From contig JANWHD010000028.1 of the NCBI GenBank assembly GCA_025450585.1, positions 30,294 through 94,293 of the forward strand: 64,000 bases of DNA, written 5' to 3'. The translations under genes were made by a program, and so were the position numbers. The notes beneath the pieces are model-generated. The model worked only from the letters and a program-made list of their open reading frames with translations. It was not told the DNA's origin and did not search any database. This document shows, piece by piece, positions 32,035 to 39,663 of this stretch. This DNA comes from Solirubrobacterales bacterium. Its GTDB lineage: Bacteria; Actinomycetota; Thermoleophilia; Solirubrobacterales; 70-9. Each line of letters begins with the position of its first letter. Position 1 is the stretch's first letter.

Positions 32035-32285
32035 TTCAGGTACCCCAGCAGGACCTGCTGGGCATCTCCGAGCGTTTTCACGTCCTCGAAGTCGTCCGGA
32101 TTGACTTCGATCCCATACTCCTGATGCAGGATCTGCGCCAGCTCGAACATGTCGAGCGAGTCGATCTCCAGATCCTCGAGCGTCGCCTCGGGACTCATCA
32201 TCTCCGGATCCGCGCCGAATTCGACGAGCGCTTCCAGTATCCGCGCACCCATCTTCTCGGCGCTGGGCGGGGTCTTCAGCTCCAT
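32031..32285 (-). CDS. Acyl carrier protein
   Basis: This 84-residue protein has the carrier motif LEDLEIDSLDMFELAQ, whose Ser accepts phosphopantetheine, followed by an acidic helix III region (EYGIEVNPDDFEDVKTLGDA). It is the usual length and strongly acidic. The ATG (32285) shares its A with the TGA of the ketoreductase gene, and the stop overlaps the ketosynthase start, so expression of the three is tightly coupled. A much longer in-frame extension upstream is antisense-like noise inside the ketoreductase gene. The PPTase at 25246 is a likely activator, and the FAAL at 25975 a likely acyl donor. Confidence 0.9.
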   Translation of the reverse strand: MELKTPPSAEKMGARILEALVEFGADPEMMSPEATLEDLEIDSLDMFELAQILHQEYGIEVNPDDFEDVKTLGDAQQVLLGYLK

Positions 32286-33127
32286 CACTCCTCCTCGTTT
32301 TCGCTGTCCACTGCTATGCCAGCAGGGGCCGGACGGCCGCGTGGCGAGAAGATGGCCAGCCCGGCGGTCAGACCTCCGTCGATGTTGACTGTCGCGCCGT
32401 TGATGTAAGCGGCATCCTCGGAACTCAGATAGCGGACCAGCGCGGCCACCTCCCCCGGCTGCGCCACCCGCCGGGGAGGCATCGCCGCCTTCCATTCCTC
32501 TTCTATCTCCCCGACGAAACCCGTGTCGACGAGGCCCGGCGCGATCGCGTTGACCGTGACTCCCCGGCGAGCCACCTCTATGGCAACCGTTCGCGTCAAG
32601 GCATCGAGGCCCGCCTTCGACGCCGCGTAGGCCGACTGACCCGGCAGCGGCCGCCCCGTGGAGATCGATGAAATATTGACGATGCGCCCGTAACGCCGCC
32701 GGATCATCGGCCCCAGAGCACGGCGAATCGTGTGAAAAGCCCCGGTGAGGTTCACCGCAAGCACACGCGCCCAATCGTCCGGCGGGAGGAACCCGACGGG
32801 GAGATCTCGCCTGACCCCTGCGTTGTTCACCAGTACGAGCACCGGCCCGAACTCATCCTCGACTCGCTCGAACATCGCGTCGACGGCGACCGGGTCCGCA
32901 ACATCGGCCCCGATTGCGAGCGCGGTCCCACCCCGCTGCTCGATGCGGGCGACGACGGCTGCCGCCTCCTCCGCGGCGGTCCCGTAGTTCACACACACAC
33001 GCCAGCCGTCGGCCGCCAGGGTCTCGGCGATCGTTGCGCCCATCCCTCGCCCGGCGCCGGTCACCAATGCGCATCCTTCAACCGCGAAATGCCGAGCGTC
33101 GCCGTTTGCCTTATCCCTGTCCGCCAT
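32285..33127 (-). CDS. SDR-family 3-ketoacyl-ACP reductase (FabG-like)
   Basis: The 280-residue protein has TGAGRGMGATIAE (cofactor loop), NNAG, a Ser in NISSIS and YAASK (catalytic Tyr/Lys), as in FabG-type NADPH-dependent ketoreductases. The C-terminal 20 residues after INGATVNIDGG are an unusual Pro/Glu tail. It is the first gene of the minus-strand operon. ATG 33127 was chosen because the dinucleotide fold begins 17 residues later and a promoter-like TATACC lies seven bases upstream; a frame opening to 33340 runs into the divergent gene. It reduces the beta-keto group made by the ketosynthase. Confidence 0.88.
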   Translation of the reverse strand: MADRDKANGDARHFAVEGCALVTGAGRGMGATIAETLAADGWRVCVNYGTAAEEAAAVVARIEQRGGTALAIGADVADPVAVDAMFERVEDEFGPVLVLVNNAGVRRDLPVGFLPPDDWARVLAVNLTGAFHTIRRALGPMIRRRYGRIVNISSISTGRPLPGQSAYAASKAGLDALTRTVAIEVARRGVTVNAIAPGLVDTGFVGEIEEEWKAAMPPRRVAQPGEVAALVRYLSSEDAAYINGATVNIDGGLTAGLAIFSPRGRPAPAGIAVDSENEEE

Positions 33128-33134
33128 GGGCCTC

Positions 33135-33163
33135 GGTATACCTAACGCCGGTCCCACCCACAA
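33135..33163 (-). promoter_or_regulatory. Candidate leaderless promoter of the eight-gene minus-strand operon
   Basis: Read on the minus strand, TTGTGG (33163-33158), a 17-base spacer and TATACC (33140-33135) lie seven bases before the ketoreductase ATG. The -10 sits within the palindrome GGTATACC (33135-33142), which could be an operator. The -35 is a weak match, so confidence is limited. Confidence 0.35.
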
Positions 33164-33189
33164 ATTCCCAGTGACCGGCCTGTACGCCT

Positions 33190-33217
33190 TTGCCGGAGCC
33201 CCGACAACGCGTAGGTT
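33190..33217 (+). promoter_or_regulatory. Candidate leaderless promoter for the 33225 gene
   Basis: TTGCCG (33190-33195), a 16-base spacer and TAGGTT (33212-33217) lie seven bases before the ATG at 33225. No Shine-Dalgarno sequence is present at that start. The site is divergent from the operon promoter at 33135-33163. Confidence 0.45.
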
Positions 33218-33224
33218 TCCTCCT

Positions 33225-33665
33225 ATGACCGCACCAGCAACCGGCACCGAGCCCTTTGTCGCATATACGCGCGCGAGCATCGCCGAGGTGAGCCCCACGC
33301 GTGTCGTCGTCGAGCAGCCAGCGGCCCCCGAGCTCGACAATCACGTTGGCGTGAGGCACGCGAGCGCCCTGCACGGCGCCGGGTACGAGGCCTCGAGAGC
33401 ACTGGTGGTTGCGGCTCTTGGTGAGCAATATCGATCTGAGGATCTCCGTCTCGAGGAAAGCGAGATCAGCTACACGGCGGTCGGCCTGGGACCCCTCACC
33501 ACCACTGCCGAACCGACCGGGGAGGAGTGGGACAGGCTGCCGGTCGAGTCCGCCGAGGATATGGGCGGCATCACCCTTACCTCAGCCGTCACGACCACCA
33601 ATCAGGAGGGCAAGGTCGTCGCCAACCTCCGCGTTCGCTGGATACTGGCACCCCCGAAGGCCTAG
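33225..33665 (+). CDS. DUF4442/PaaI-like hotdog thioesterase
   Basis: The 146-residue protein has the DUF4442 pattern with a central N(H)VGVRHASALHGAGYEASRALVVAAL helix followed by long strands (YTAVGLGPLTTTAEPTGEEW, GGITLTSAVTTTNQEGKVVANLRVRW). This fold hydrolyses acyl-CoA or acyl-ACP thioesters; a catalytic residue is not certain. The ATG at 33225 was taken because homology and a promoter both support it, against an in-frame ATG at 33126 that would overlap the divergent gene start. It is divergent from the type II synthase operon and may act as an editing thioesterase for it. Confidence 0.7.
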   Translation: MTAPATGTEPFVAYTRASIAEVSPTRVVVEQPAAPELDNHVGVRHASALHGAGYEASRALVVAALGEQYRSEDLRLEESEISYTAVGLGPLTTTAEPTGEEWDRLPVESAEDMGGITLTSAVTTTNQEGKVVANLRVRWILAPPKA

Positions 33666-33686
33666 GAGGGATTGGCGAAACCCCTC

Positions 33687-34613
33687 CTAGCTTTCGAGCC
33701 ACTCGATCACGAGCCGAGCCACCTCCTCGCCTCGGTCCTCGGGTAGGAAATGTCCCGCGCCCGGCACGACGACAGGAGCCTCCCGGCGCAGGGCGCCGGC
33801 AACCCAACGGCCCAACTCGAGGGGGAAGAGGATGTCCGACTCCCCCCAAAGGATCAGCGTCGGGCGTTGATCCTTTCGCATCGCCTTCATGGTGCGCCAG
33901 CAGGCCCTGGCCGCGGGCAGATCGGCCGAGCGCGGGATGACCCGGAGCGGGAATGCCCGTACGCCCGCCTTGGACGCCGCGTCGGGGAAGGGGGCCTCGT
34001 AGGCGGCGAGAACGTCTGGCGCCGGAGCCGCGGCGCAGCCGGCCCGGACGAGATCGCCGATCGAGATGTCGGGGGTCTCCTTCATGTAGTCGTGCGCCTG
34101 CCACCAGACGGGTGGCATCGTCTGGCGCCCGGTGAAGAACGGAGTGTCGATGAGGACGAAGGCGCTGAAGCGCCAGGCCACCTCGGTGCCCAAGCGCAGG
34201 CCGATCGGCCCACCCCAGTCATGGCCGACCAGCACCACGTCGCGCAGATCGAGGAGCTCCATCACGTGCCGGCATGCCGCCGTGTGATGGTCGTAGCTGT
34301 ACCAATCGAGATCAGTCGGCTTGTCCGAGCGCCCGAAGCCGGGGTAGTCGACCGCGACGCAGCGGTATCCCGCTTCGCGGACCCGGGGGATCACCCGGCG
34401 AAAGAGGAACGACCAGGTCGGCTCGCCGTGAAGCATCAGCAGGGGGCGGCCCTCTCCCTCGTCCACGTAGGCGATCCTCAGCCCTTGCCATTCCGTGTAC
34501 CGGGGGGCGAAACCAAACGCCGGCAGATCGGCGAACCGCTCCTCGGGCGTCCGCACGGCCTCCACTGCAGTCAGGCCCGTCGCCTGCTGGCGACTCGCTA
34601 CCGGATCATCCAT
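33687..34613 (-). CDS. Haloalkane dehalogenase-like alpha/beta hydrolase
   Basis: The 308-residue protein (ATG 34613) has HGEPTWSFLFR (oxyanion and halide-side residues) and GHDWGGPIGLR, where Asp replaces Ser as nucleophile and is followed by the Trp that binds halide. This is the arrangement in DhlA/DhaA-type haloalkane dehalogenases and epoxide hydrolases. Candidate acid and base are in LWGESDIL and GAGHFLPED (His). The HGEPTW form favours dehalogenase over epoxide hydrolase. Its start overlaps the end of the halogenase gene by 16 bases, so the two are made together. The combination suggests halide removal from a product of the halogenase, or the hydrolysis of an epoxide. Confidence 0.8.
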   Translation of the reverse strand: MDDPVASRQQATGLTAVEAVRTPEERFADLPAFGFAPRYTEWQGLRIAYVDEGEGRPLLMLHGEPTWSFLFRRVIPRVREAGYRCVAVDYPGFGRSDKPTDLDWYSYDHHTAACRHVMELLDLRDVVLVGHDWGGPIGLRLGTEVAWRFSAFVLIDTPFFTGRQTMPPVWWQAHDYMKETPDISIGDLVRAGCAAAPAPDVLAAYEAPFPDAASKAGVRAFPLRVIPRSADLPAARACWRTMKAMRKDQRPTLILWGESDILFPLELGRWVAGALRREAPVVVPGAGHFLPEDRGEEVARLVIEWLES

Positions 34614-36265
34614 GAATCGGCGGGCTGAGGCTGCGTCTCGGCCGGCGAAGTCGTGCGCTGGGAGTAGGGAACCCACGTCACGAAACCCACGCTCGCGCTG
34701 TCGGTCGGGCGGGCGCAGGGAGGTGCCGACGGCTCAATCCCCGCGGGCTCGAAAAGCCGTTCGGAAAACTCGTGTGCGAGCCAGGACATTTTGTCCACAC
34801 CCCACTTGATGCGTTCCCGCACGTCGTCCTTGCTCATCGACTGGGACGAGATCTCGAACAGGTCTTCCACTCCGCGGTCGCTGGCGACGGGGAAGCCCGC
34901 GCTGCGGACGTCCAGCTTGCTGACTTCCCTGAACCGCTGCTGCATGTGCACGCTCAGTGGGTGAGTGTCCGCGATCTGCCGGCGTATCGACGCCAGGAAA
35001 TCGAGATCCGTGATGCAGTCCTTCGTAAAGAGCAGAACCGGGAACATGAAGTAGAAGGCGTTGTCCCAGATCACCTTTGCGGCCGTCGCCTGAGCATCTC
35101 GAAAGACCTCGTACTGACCCCTGAACGCCGGCTCCCAGCCGAGGAACTGACCGAGGTAGAAGGCGTTGTACGCCTTGAGCCGGCGCTTGAAGTCCCGCTC
35201 TTCGTCGAGTGCCCCGGCGATCAACCGGGTGGTCAGGGTGTTCGCGATGGCGATGAAGTCGAGGCCGGTCGAGTAGAGCGGGTCCAGAAACAACCCGGCC
35301 TCCCCGGTCAGTGCCCAGCGCTGAGGGGACAGCCCACGTCGGGTCCCATACGCATACTTCTTCAGCTTGCGAAAATCGAGCAGGCCGGACTCCGATTCGG
35401 GCAGTTCGCTTGCCAGCTGAGGCTCGTTCTCCCGAAGCCACTCGTGCAGCGCGTCGTAGCGCCGGATCCGCTCGTAGGGCACGAAGCGAGGGTCGGCGAC
35501 GATGCCGATGCTGGTTGCCTCCGAGGGAAGCGGGATGACCCACAGCCAGTATCCCTCGCCCACAAGTTGCACGGTGCTCATCCAGCGTTTCCCGCTGGGG
35601 ACGCGCGCGTGCCAGGCTGGATCGTCGGACCACTGGTCAACGACGATCCGCTTCCCCACCCGAAACCAGGAGGCATTGACGTCATGATCGATGTCAACAC
35701 CCAGTCCGAGCCGCCGCCGAAGCAGACCCGCTCGACCGCTGGCATCGATGATCCAGCGTGGGCTGAAGTCGCGGGTGGACCCGTTGCGCTTCACGGTGAC
35801 TCGGTGGCGATCGGGCCCAAGCTCCAGAGCGGTGACCGTGTGCTCGTCGATCACCTCGACCCCGAGATTCGAAGCCGCCTCGGCGAGAGCGTTCTCGAGC
35901 TTGCCGCGGTCCAGTTGATAGGTACGCAGCGGAGAGAACCTGCTGAGGCCGATCTCGGGGCGGCGCGAGATATCCGAGTTCGCCCCCGCTGAGGAGAAGA
36001 TCCTCAGGCTGAACTTGCGGATCTGCTCCTCCTCCATGTGTCGCTTGAAGCCGATCGACTCCTTCAGGTAGTGCGAACCGATCTCGGCGGCGGACTCTCC
36101 CACCTTGAATGCCACCTCCGGTACCGGCAATGACCGCTTCTCGACTACCGCGATGCTGGTCTTTGGCCGCATCTGCTTGAGCTGGAGTGCTGCGGTAAGC
36201 CCCGCCAAGCCCCCACCGGCGACGAAGACGTCGCAATTGGCCGGATTTTTCGTCACAGTGCTCAT
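34598..36265 (-). CDS. Flavin-dependent halogenase
   Basis: The 555-residue protein (ATG 36265) has the FAD motif VAGGGLAGL (15-23), FKVGES (53-58), the halogenase signature WLWVIP (the WxWxIP motif that excludes oxygen insertion) and LDPLYSTGLDF near the FAD pyrophosphate. A Lys in IRKFSLRIF (Lys84) is a candidate for the catalytic chloramine/HOCl Lys. Such enzymes chlorinate or brominate aromatic or activated carbon using FADH2 and O2. A flavin reductase is not adjacent and must act in trans. A long C-terminal domain (about 380-540) is rich in aromatic residues, as in variant halogenases that act on carrier-bound substrates. Geranylgeranyl-reductase-like function is unlikely because of WxWxIP. 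Confidence 0.8.
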   Translation of the reverse strand: MSTVTKNPANCDVFVAGGGLAGLTAALQLKQMRPKTSIAVVEKRSLPVPEVAFKVGESAAEIGSHYLKESIGFKRHMEEEQIRKFSLRIFSSAGANSDISRRPEIGLSRFSPLRTYQLDRGKLENALAEAASNLGVEVIDEHTVTALELGPDRHRVTVKRNGSTRDFSPRWIIDASGRAGLLRRRLGLGVDIDHDVNASWFRVGKRIVVDQWSDDPAWHARVPSGKRWMSTVQLVGEGYWLWVIPLPSEATSIGIVADPRFVPYERIRRYDALHEWLRENEPQLASELPESESGLLDFRKLKKYAYGTRRGLSPQRWALTGEAGLFLDPLYSTGLDFIAIANTLTTRLIAGALDEERDFKRRLKAYNAFYLGQFLGWEPAFRGQYEVFRDAQATAAKVIWDNAFYFMFPVLLFTKDCITDLDFLASIRRQIADTHPLSVHMQQRFREVSKLDVRSAGFPVASDRGVEDLFEISSQSMSKDDVRERIKWGVDKMSWLAHEFSERLFEPAGIEPSAPPCARPTDSASVGFVTWVPYSQRTTSPAETQPQPADSWMIR

Positions 36266-36272
36266 CGACCGG

Positions 36273-36301
36273 ACCGTACACACGTCAACGCACTCGATCA
36301 A
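36273..36301 (-). promoter_or_regulatory. Candidate leaderless promoter of the halogenase-dehalogenase pair
   Basis: On the minus strand, TTGATC (36301-36296), a 17-base spacer and TACGGT (36278-36273) lie seven bases before the ATG at 36265. This supports that start over an in-frame opening to 36352, which would cross the start of the divergent radical SAM gene. Confidence 0.55.
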
Positions 36302-36331
36302 CGCCACGATCGGGGGCACGGAGTAGCCCCA

Positions 36332-37555
36332 ATGTCGGACCAGACAGCCCATTCCCTGCCGTTCGACGTATCGCAGACGCTGAAGCGCAGCGAGTCGATC
36401 CGCCGCGAACGCCGCGAGATGCGGACGCGGATCAACGAATACCTAGAGGACCCCCTTATCGCGCGTCTGCACGAAGAAGCTATGAGCGCGGGATCGTTCG
36501 TTCCCATCACGCTCGACCTGACGCATGTGTGCCAGCTGAGATGCGAGGGTTGCTACTTCTTCTCCGAACAGCTGGACAACTCAAAAGCACCCAAAGACGA
36601 GACCGTCTTTCTCGAGTTCGTCCGGCGCGAGCGGGCACGGGGCACGAACTTCATAACGGTGCTCGGAGGCGAGCCGAGCCTTCAACTTGAGCGCCTCAAA
36701 ATCCTCCACGAAAACTTCCGCTGCACAACGGTGACGAACGGTCTGCGTAGGATCCCTCGAGAGGGATTCGAGGGCATGGGGATTGCCGTGTCGGTCTGGG
36801 GCGACCACGAGATCGATCGAGATCTTCGCGGCGCGGGAAAGATCGACGTCTTTGCCAGGGCGCTCAGAAACTACAAGGACGATCCGCGCGTCATCTTCTA
36901 TTTCACTGTCAGCAACGCAAACGCCGACGGCATCGAGAGCGCCGTTGACGAGATCGTCGAAAACGGAAACCTCGTCGCCTTCAGCTTCTATGAGGACTGG
37001 GCCAACCGGGGTGGGGAGTTCGACCAGACGAAGGGATACGCCCGAGCACTTCGAGAGATCTATCGGATGATCGACAAGCACCCCGCACAGATCGTGACCA
37101 CTGCCTATATGGCAGAGGTCGCCGCCGGGCGGAAGATGCTCGATCTGACCTGGGGCCACGACATGTGTCCCGTGGTCAGCTCCGGGTACAACCCGGAGCT
37201 CGACGAGTGGCACGGCTCCGCGGAGTGGCGCCGGCGAAACAAGGAACGGCTCTCCAACGGCCAGCCGTACCACCCCAACCACCGCGCCATCATGCCGGAC
37301 CTCGAATCCGTTCGGCGTTGCGCAGTCGGCGAGGAGAGCGACTGCTCCAAGTGCCACAACGCCTACGCCCGATACGTGTGGGTCATGCTGAACCGCAACA
37401 AGCACACGCGGACCCGTCAGGACTTCATCAACTGGGTGACGAGCGCGTGGACGTTCTGCCTCGGGACCGGTGCCATCGACCGCAATAGGGCGTCCGAGGT
37501 GCTCCCGAGGGTCCACGAGCTGACACGCTCAGCCCGGGACGAGAGCCTCATCTGA
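36332..37555 (+). CDS. Radical SAM enzyme with extra C-terminal cysteines
   Basis: The 407-residue protein carries the radical SAM cluster motif HVCQLRCEGCYF (CxxxCxxC, about 66-73) and LGGEPSL (GGE SAM-binding motif). Further cysteines occur in HDMCPVV, RRCAVGEESDCSKCHNAY and TFCLG, consistent with an auxiliary iron-sulfur cluster as in SPASM/twitch enzymes. It would use SAM to generate a 5'-deoxyadenosyl radical for modification of a peptide or small molecule. No small precursor peptide is evident beside it. It is divergent from the halogenase with 66 bases between starts, and GGAG lies nine bases before its ATG. The adjacency suggests one pathway; the substrate is unknown. Confidence 0.85.
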   Translation: MSDQTAHSLPFDVSQTLKRSESIRRERREMRTRINEYLEDPLIARLHEEAMSAGSFVPITLDLTHVCQLRCEGCYFFSEQLDNSKAPKDETVFLEFVRRERARGTNFITVLGGEPSLQLERLKILHENFRCTTVTNGLRRIPREGFEGMGIAVSVWGDHEIDRDLRGAGKIDVFARALRNYKDDPRVIFYFTVSNANADGIESAVDEIVENGNLVAFSFYEDWANRGGEFDQTKGYARALREIYRMIDKHPAQIVTTAYMAEVAAGRKMLDLTWGHDMCPVVSSGYNPELDEWHGSAEWRRRNKERLSNGQPYHPNHRAIMPDLESVRRCAVGEESDCSKCHNAYARYVWVMLNRNKHTRTRQDFINWVTSAWTFCLGTGAIDRNRASEVLPRVHELTRSARDESLI

Positions 37556-37556
37556 G

Positions 37557-37745
37557 TCAGCAAAAGATCCGAATCGTGCCGTCGCCAGGGTCTTTGTAAA
37601 TAGAGAGAGACTCATCCTCTGTCACAGATGGTCTATGCGCGGCAACGCCTACCGGGGGCTTCGCCTCTCGCTTTTGCCCATAGCGCCACAAACCCAGCAG
37701 CAGCACAAGCAGTCCCAGCAATAGCCATTGCAATGACCGGTTCAC
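37557..37745 (-). CDS. Small single-pass membrane protein
   Basis: The 62-residue product has one hydrophobic helix (LQWLLLGLLVLLLGLWRYG) followed by a basic and then acidic tail ending in IRIFC. The start is a GTG without a clear ribosome binding site. It lies 23 bases after the LmbU-like gene on the same strand and ends one base from the radical SAM stop. Base composition is lower in GC than neighbours. The orderly membrane plus polar tail layout and the tight spacing support a real gene, but a spurious frame is possible. Confidence 0.5.
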   Translation of the reverse strand: MNRSLQWLLLGLLVLLLGLWRYGQKREAKPPVGVAAHRPSVTEDESLSIYKDPGDGTIRIFC

Positions 37746-37768
37746 TCAGCTGTCCGTGACTGCGCGCC

Positions 37769-38338
37769 TCAAGGGTCAGCTACCTCGAATTCGTGCTGGC
37801 ACTCCGGGCACACAACTGTCCCCGTGGCAGCATCGTCCGTACCGGACGATGCCGGGGATCCGCCAGGATCGCCCTTGCTGTCATTTCGTCGAGCAGCGCG
37901 AAGCTCGGTTCGCAAGTCAGATACCGACATCTTCTCTGATTCAGCGAGGTCAAGCCACCGTTCTTGATCGGCGGGCTGAAGAGAACCGACCTCGGCGTGA
38001 TGACTCCAGGTCAGACCATCCCGACGTCGGTATGCCTCGACCCTCCCCGCTACGTAGGCGAAATTCCTCAGGCTCTGTATGTCGTAGCCAGTGATCTGGG
38101 ACACCTCCCTGTACTTTTCCCCCCAGCGCCTGGTCCCGTAGCGAATCCAGTCCCCAAGCCACCACTGACTACAGCGGGTCATCGCACCAAGTCGTTTCCC
38201 CGCGTGAATCCACTCGTGGACATCGATGTCTTTGGCGGGCATCCAGGCCACAGACGACGTCGCCCCAGCATGTCGCGCACTCGTCGGGCGCTCACGTGCC
38301 GGGGGATCCGCCTCTCTCACCGCGACCCCTGCAGCCAT
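37769..38338 (-). CDS. LmbU-like transcriptional regulator with C-terminal CxxC
   Basis: The 189-residue protein has the features I associate with LmbU, the pathway-specific activator of lincomycin biosynthesis: SQWWLGDWIRYGTRRWGEKY (about 57-76), TGYDIQSLRNFAYVAGRVE (83-101), RRRDGLTWSHHAEVGSLQP (104-122) and a WL..AE....S...LR helix. These proteins bind DNA through an atypical helix-turn-helix. A C-terminal tail adds VVCPECQHEF with a single CxxC, perhaps half of a zinc site. It sits between the radical SAM/halogenase genes and a PucR-like regulator, and may control the cluster. LmbU-like proteins also occur outside clusters, so the target is uncertain. Confidence 0.72.
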   Translation of the reverse strand: MAAGVAVREADPPARERPTSARHAGATSSVAWMPAKDIDVHEWIHAGKRLGAMTRCSQWWLGDWIRYGTRRWGEKYREVSQITGYDIQSLRNFAYVAGRVEAYRRRDGLTWSHHAEVGSLQPADQERWLDLAESEKMSVSDLRTELRAARRNDSKGDPGGSPASSGTDDAATGTVVCPECQHEFEVADP

Positions 38339-38350
38339 TCAGGTATTTTG

Positions 38351-38374
38351 CACTATTCAAGCTATTTTATAGTG
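38351..38374 (-). promoter_or_regulatory. Promoter/operator candidate upstream of the LmbU-like gene
   Basis: CACTAT (38351-38356) is the reverse complement of ATAGTG (38369-38374), separated by 12 bases. TATAAA on the minus strand (38371-38366) overlaps the right arm and would serve as -10, 27 bases before the start codon. The 38339-38478 gap is AT-rich compared with the window. No clear -35 is seen. Confidence 0.4.
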
Positions 38375-38478
38375 TTGCTATGTGACTCACCCATCAAGAT
38401 GCAATGAGGCAGATTGCCGCATAAACACAAGGGTTTACACGGATCCTCCAACATTTTCCCCTTGACCACGACGTTTGG

Positions 38479-39663
38479 TCAGGGAGAGTCCACGAACTCC
38501 TCCAGGCTAAGCGCAACCTGCAGTTGAGCGTTGCATATGTCGATGGGCTGGCCGAGTCTCTCTTCGATCCTTCGAAGGTGACGTTCGACGGTTTGGCGAG
38601 CTACATTGAGCGCTGATGCCGCGCTGACAATGTTTCGATTTGCACCGAAATAGGCCCGCAAGGTTCTTCGAAGAACGTCGCCGCTGTCGCTGCGTCCCTC
38701 ATCCAGGGGGGCCAGATACGTTTCGATCAATGATGTAGCCAGGTACGGATCACGAAGCACCGCCGATTCCAAGATGACGTCGCAGCACCTCGTGAGCGGC
38801 TGGGGTCGATAGAGCATGACCTGAAGAGCCGCCTGCGCTTCACGAAAGGTCTGGTGCCATCCCCCCAGGCCCCTTCGCGGATCGCCGATTGCCACCGATG
38901 TCCCCCTTGGCGTACCCTCACTCAGGAGGCGGGTCAGTTCCACAATGTCGAAGTTTCGCGTGCTGGCGAGCCATACCCAAACCGTGTCACTATCACGCAC
39001 TACGACCAATGATCGGCACCCAGCTCTCCGGGCCAGCGCACGGGCAGTCTTTTCACCCCCGTAACCAATGAGTATCATGCCGACGTGCCAGATACTGAAG
39101 TCATAGTCGATGTCGACAGGCGGCACGGAAACCTTCCCTTCAAGCAGCTGAATTATGCGGTCCCCTTCCCTCTGGGTGGATGAACGCGCCGCCTGTTCAT
39201 ACTCATCCATGTATTCGGCGGCAACCGACTCCATCATTAGGTCAAAATGCGGGCCCTGGTCGCTCAGTATTTGACAGAGCAACCGACTTGGCATGCCCTC
39301 CGCCTCAGAGATGGCGAACTCCTCCAGCGTCTTGTTTCCGGCCGCGTAGCGCCGAAGGACAGTGTCCAGCCTGACTCCTTCCTGCGCTGCACGGCGAGCC
39401 TGTCTAGCGGTCTCAGGTGGAATCGGCAAGGGTGACCCCCTGCCCTGCTCGATACCCTCCAGTCCGTAACTCAACGCCTCCGTGACGGTGCGTTGAAGAC
39501 CAACGACATAGGTGGGATCCTCATTCCTGACGGGATCGGACAAGCTCTGAATTCGGTTAAAGACTGCCTTTTCGATCTCGAACCTGCGGGAACGCAATCG
39601 AGCAGCGAGCTCGGCCCGAATCGCTTGCGGTGATTCTTTTGGACTGCTCTTGGACCGGGTCAT
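38479..39663 (-). CDS. PucR/CdaR-type transcriptional regulator
   Basis: The 394-residue protein shows an N-terminal helical sensor region (about 15-160, with a RsbR/PucR-like AAQEGVRLDTVLRRYAAGN segment), a GGDEF-like middle domain and a C-terminal PucR helix-turn-helix (LRRTLRAYFGANRNIVSAASALNVARQTVERHLRRIEERLG, about 325-365). Regulators of this type commonly activate purine, amino acid or secondary metabolic genes. It is on the same strand as the LmbU-like gene but 140 bases upstream of it, so it has its own transcript start. Its target cannot be read from the sequence; nearby biosynthetic genes are candidates. Confidence 0.85.
   Translation of the reverse strand: MTRSKSSPKESPQAIRAELAARLRSRRFEIEKAVFNRIQSLSDPVRNEDPTYVVGLQRTVTEALSYGLEGIEQGRGSPLPIPPETARQARRAAQEGVRLDTVLRRYAAGNKTLEEFAISEAEGMPSRLLCQILSDQGPHFDLMMESVAAEYMDEYEQAARSSTQREGDRIIQLLEGKVSVPPVDIDYDFSIWHVGMILIGYGGEKTARALARRAGCRSLVVVRDSDTVWVWLASTRNFDIVELTRLLSEGTPRGTSVAIGDPRRGLGGWHQTFREAQAALQVMLYRPQPLTRCCDVILESAVLRDPYLATSLIETYLAPLDEGRSDSGDVLRRTLRAYFGANRNIVSAASALNVARQTVERHLRRIEERLGQPIDICNAQLQVALSLEEFVDSP

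Noticed and set aside
30835..32124. 429-codon plus-strand open frame
   Set aside because: It is the antisense of the ketosynthase gene, whose full C-H-H triad makes it the real gene.
9603..33665. Enediyne biosynthetic cluster because of DUF1702
   Set aside because: No iterative enediyne PKS (PksE), UnbV-type or thioesterase hallmark genes are present; DUF1702 alone is not sufficient.
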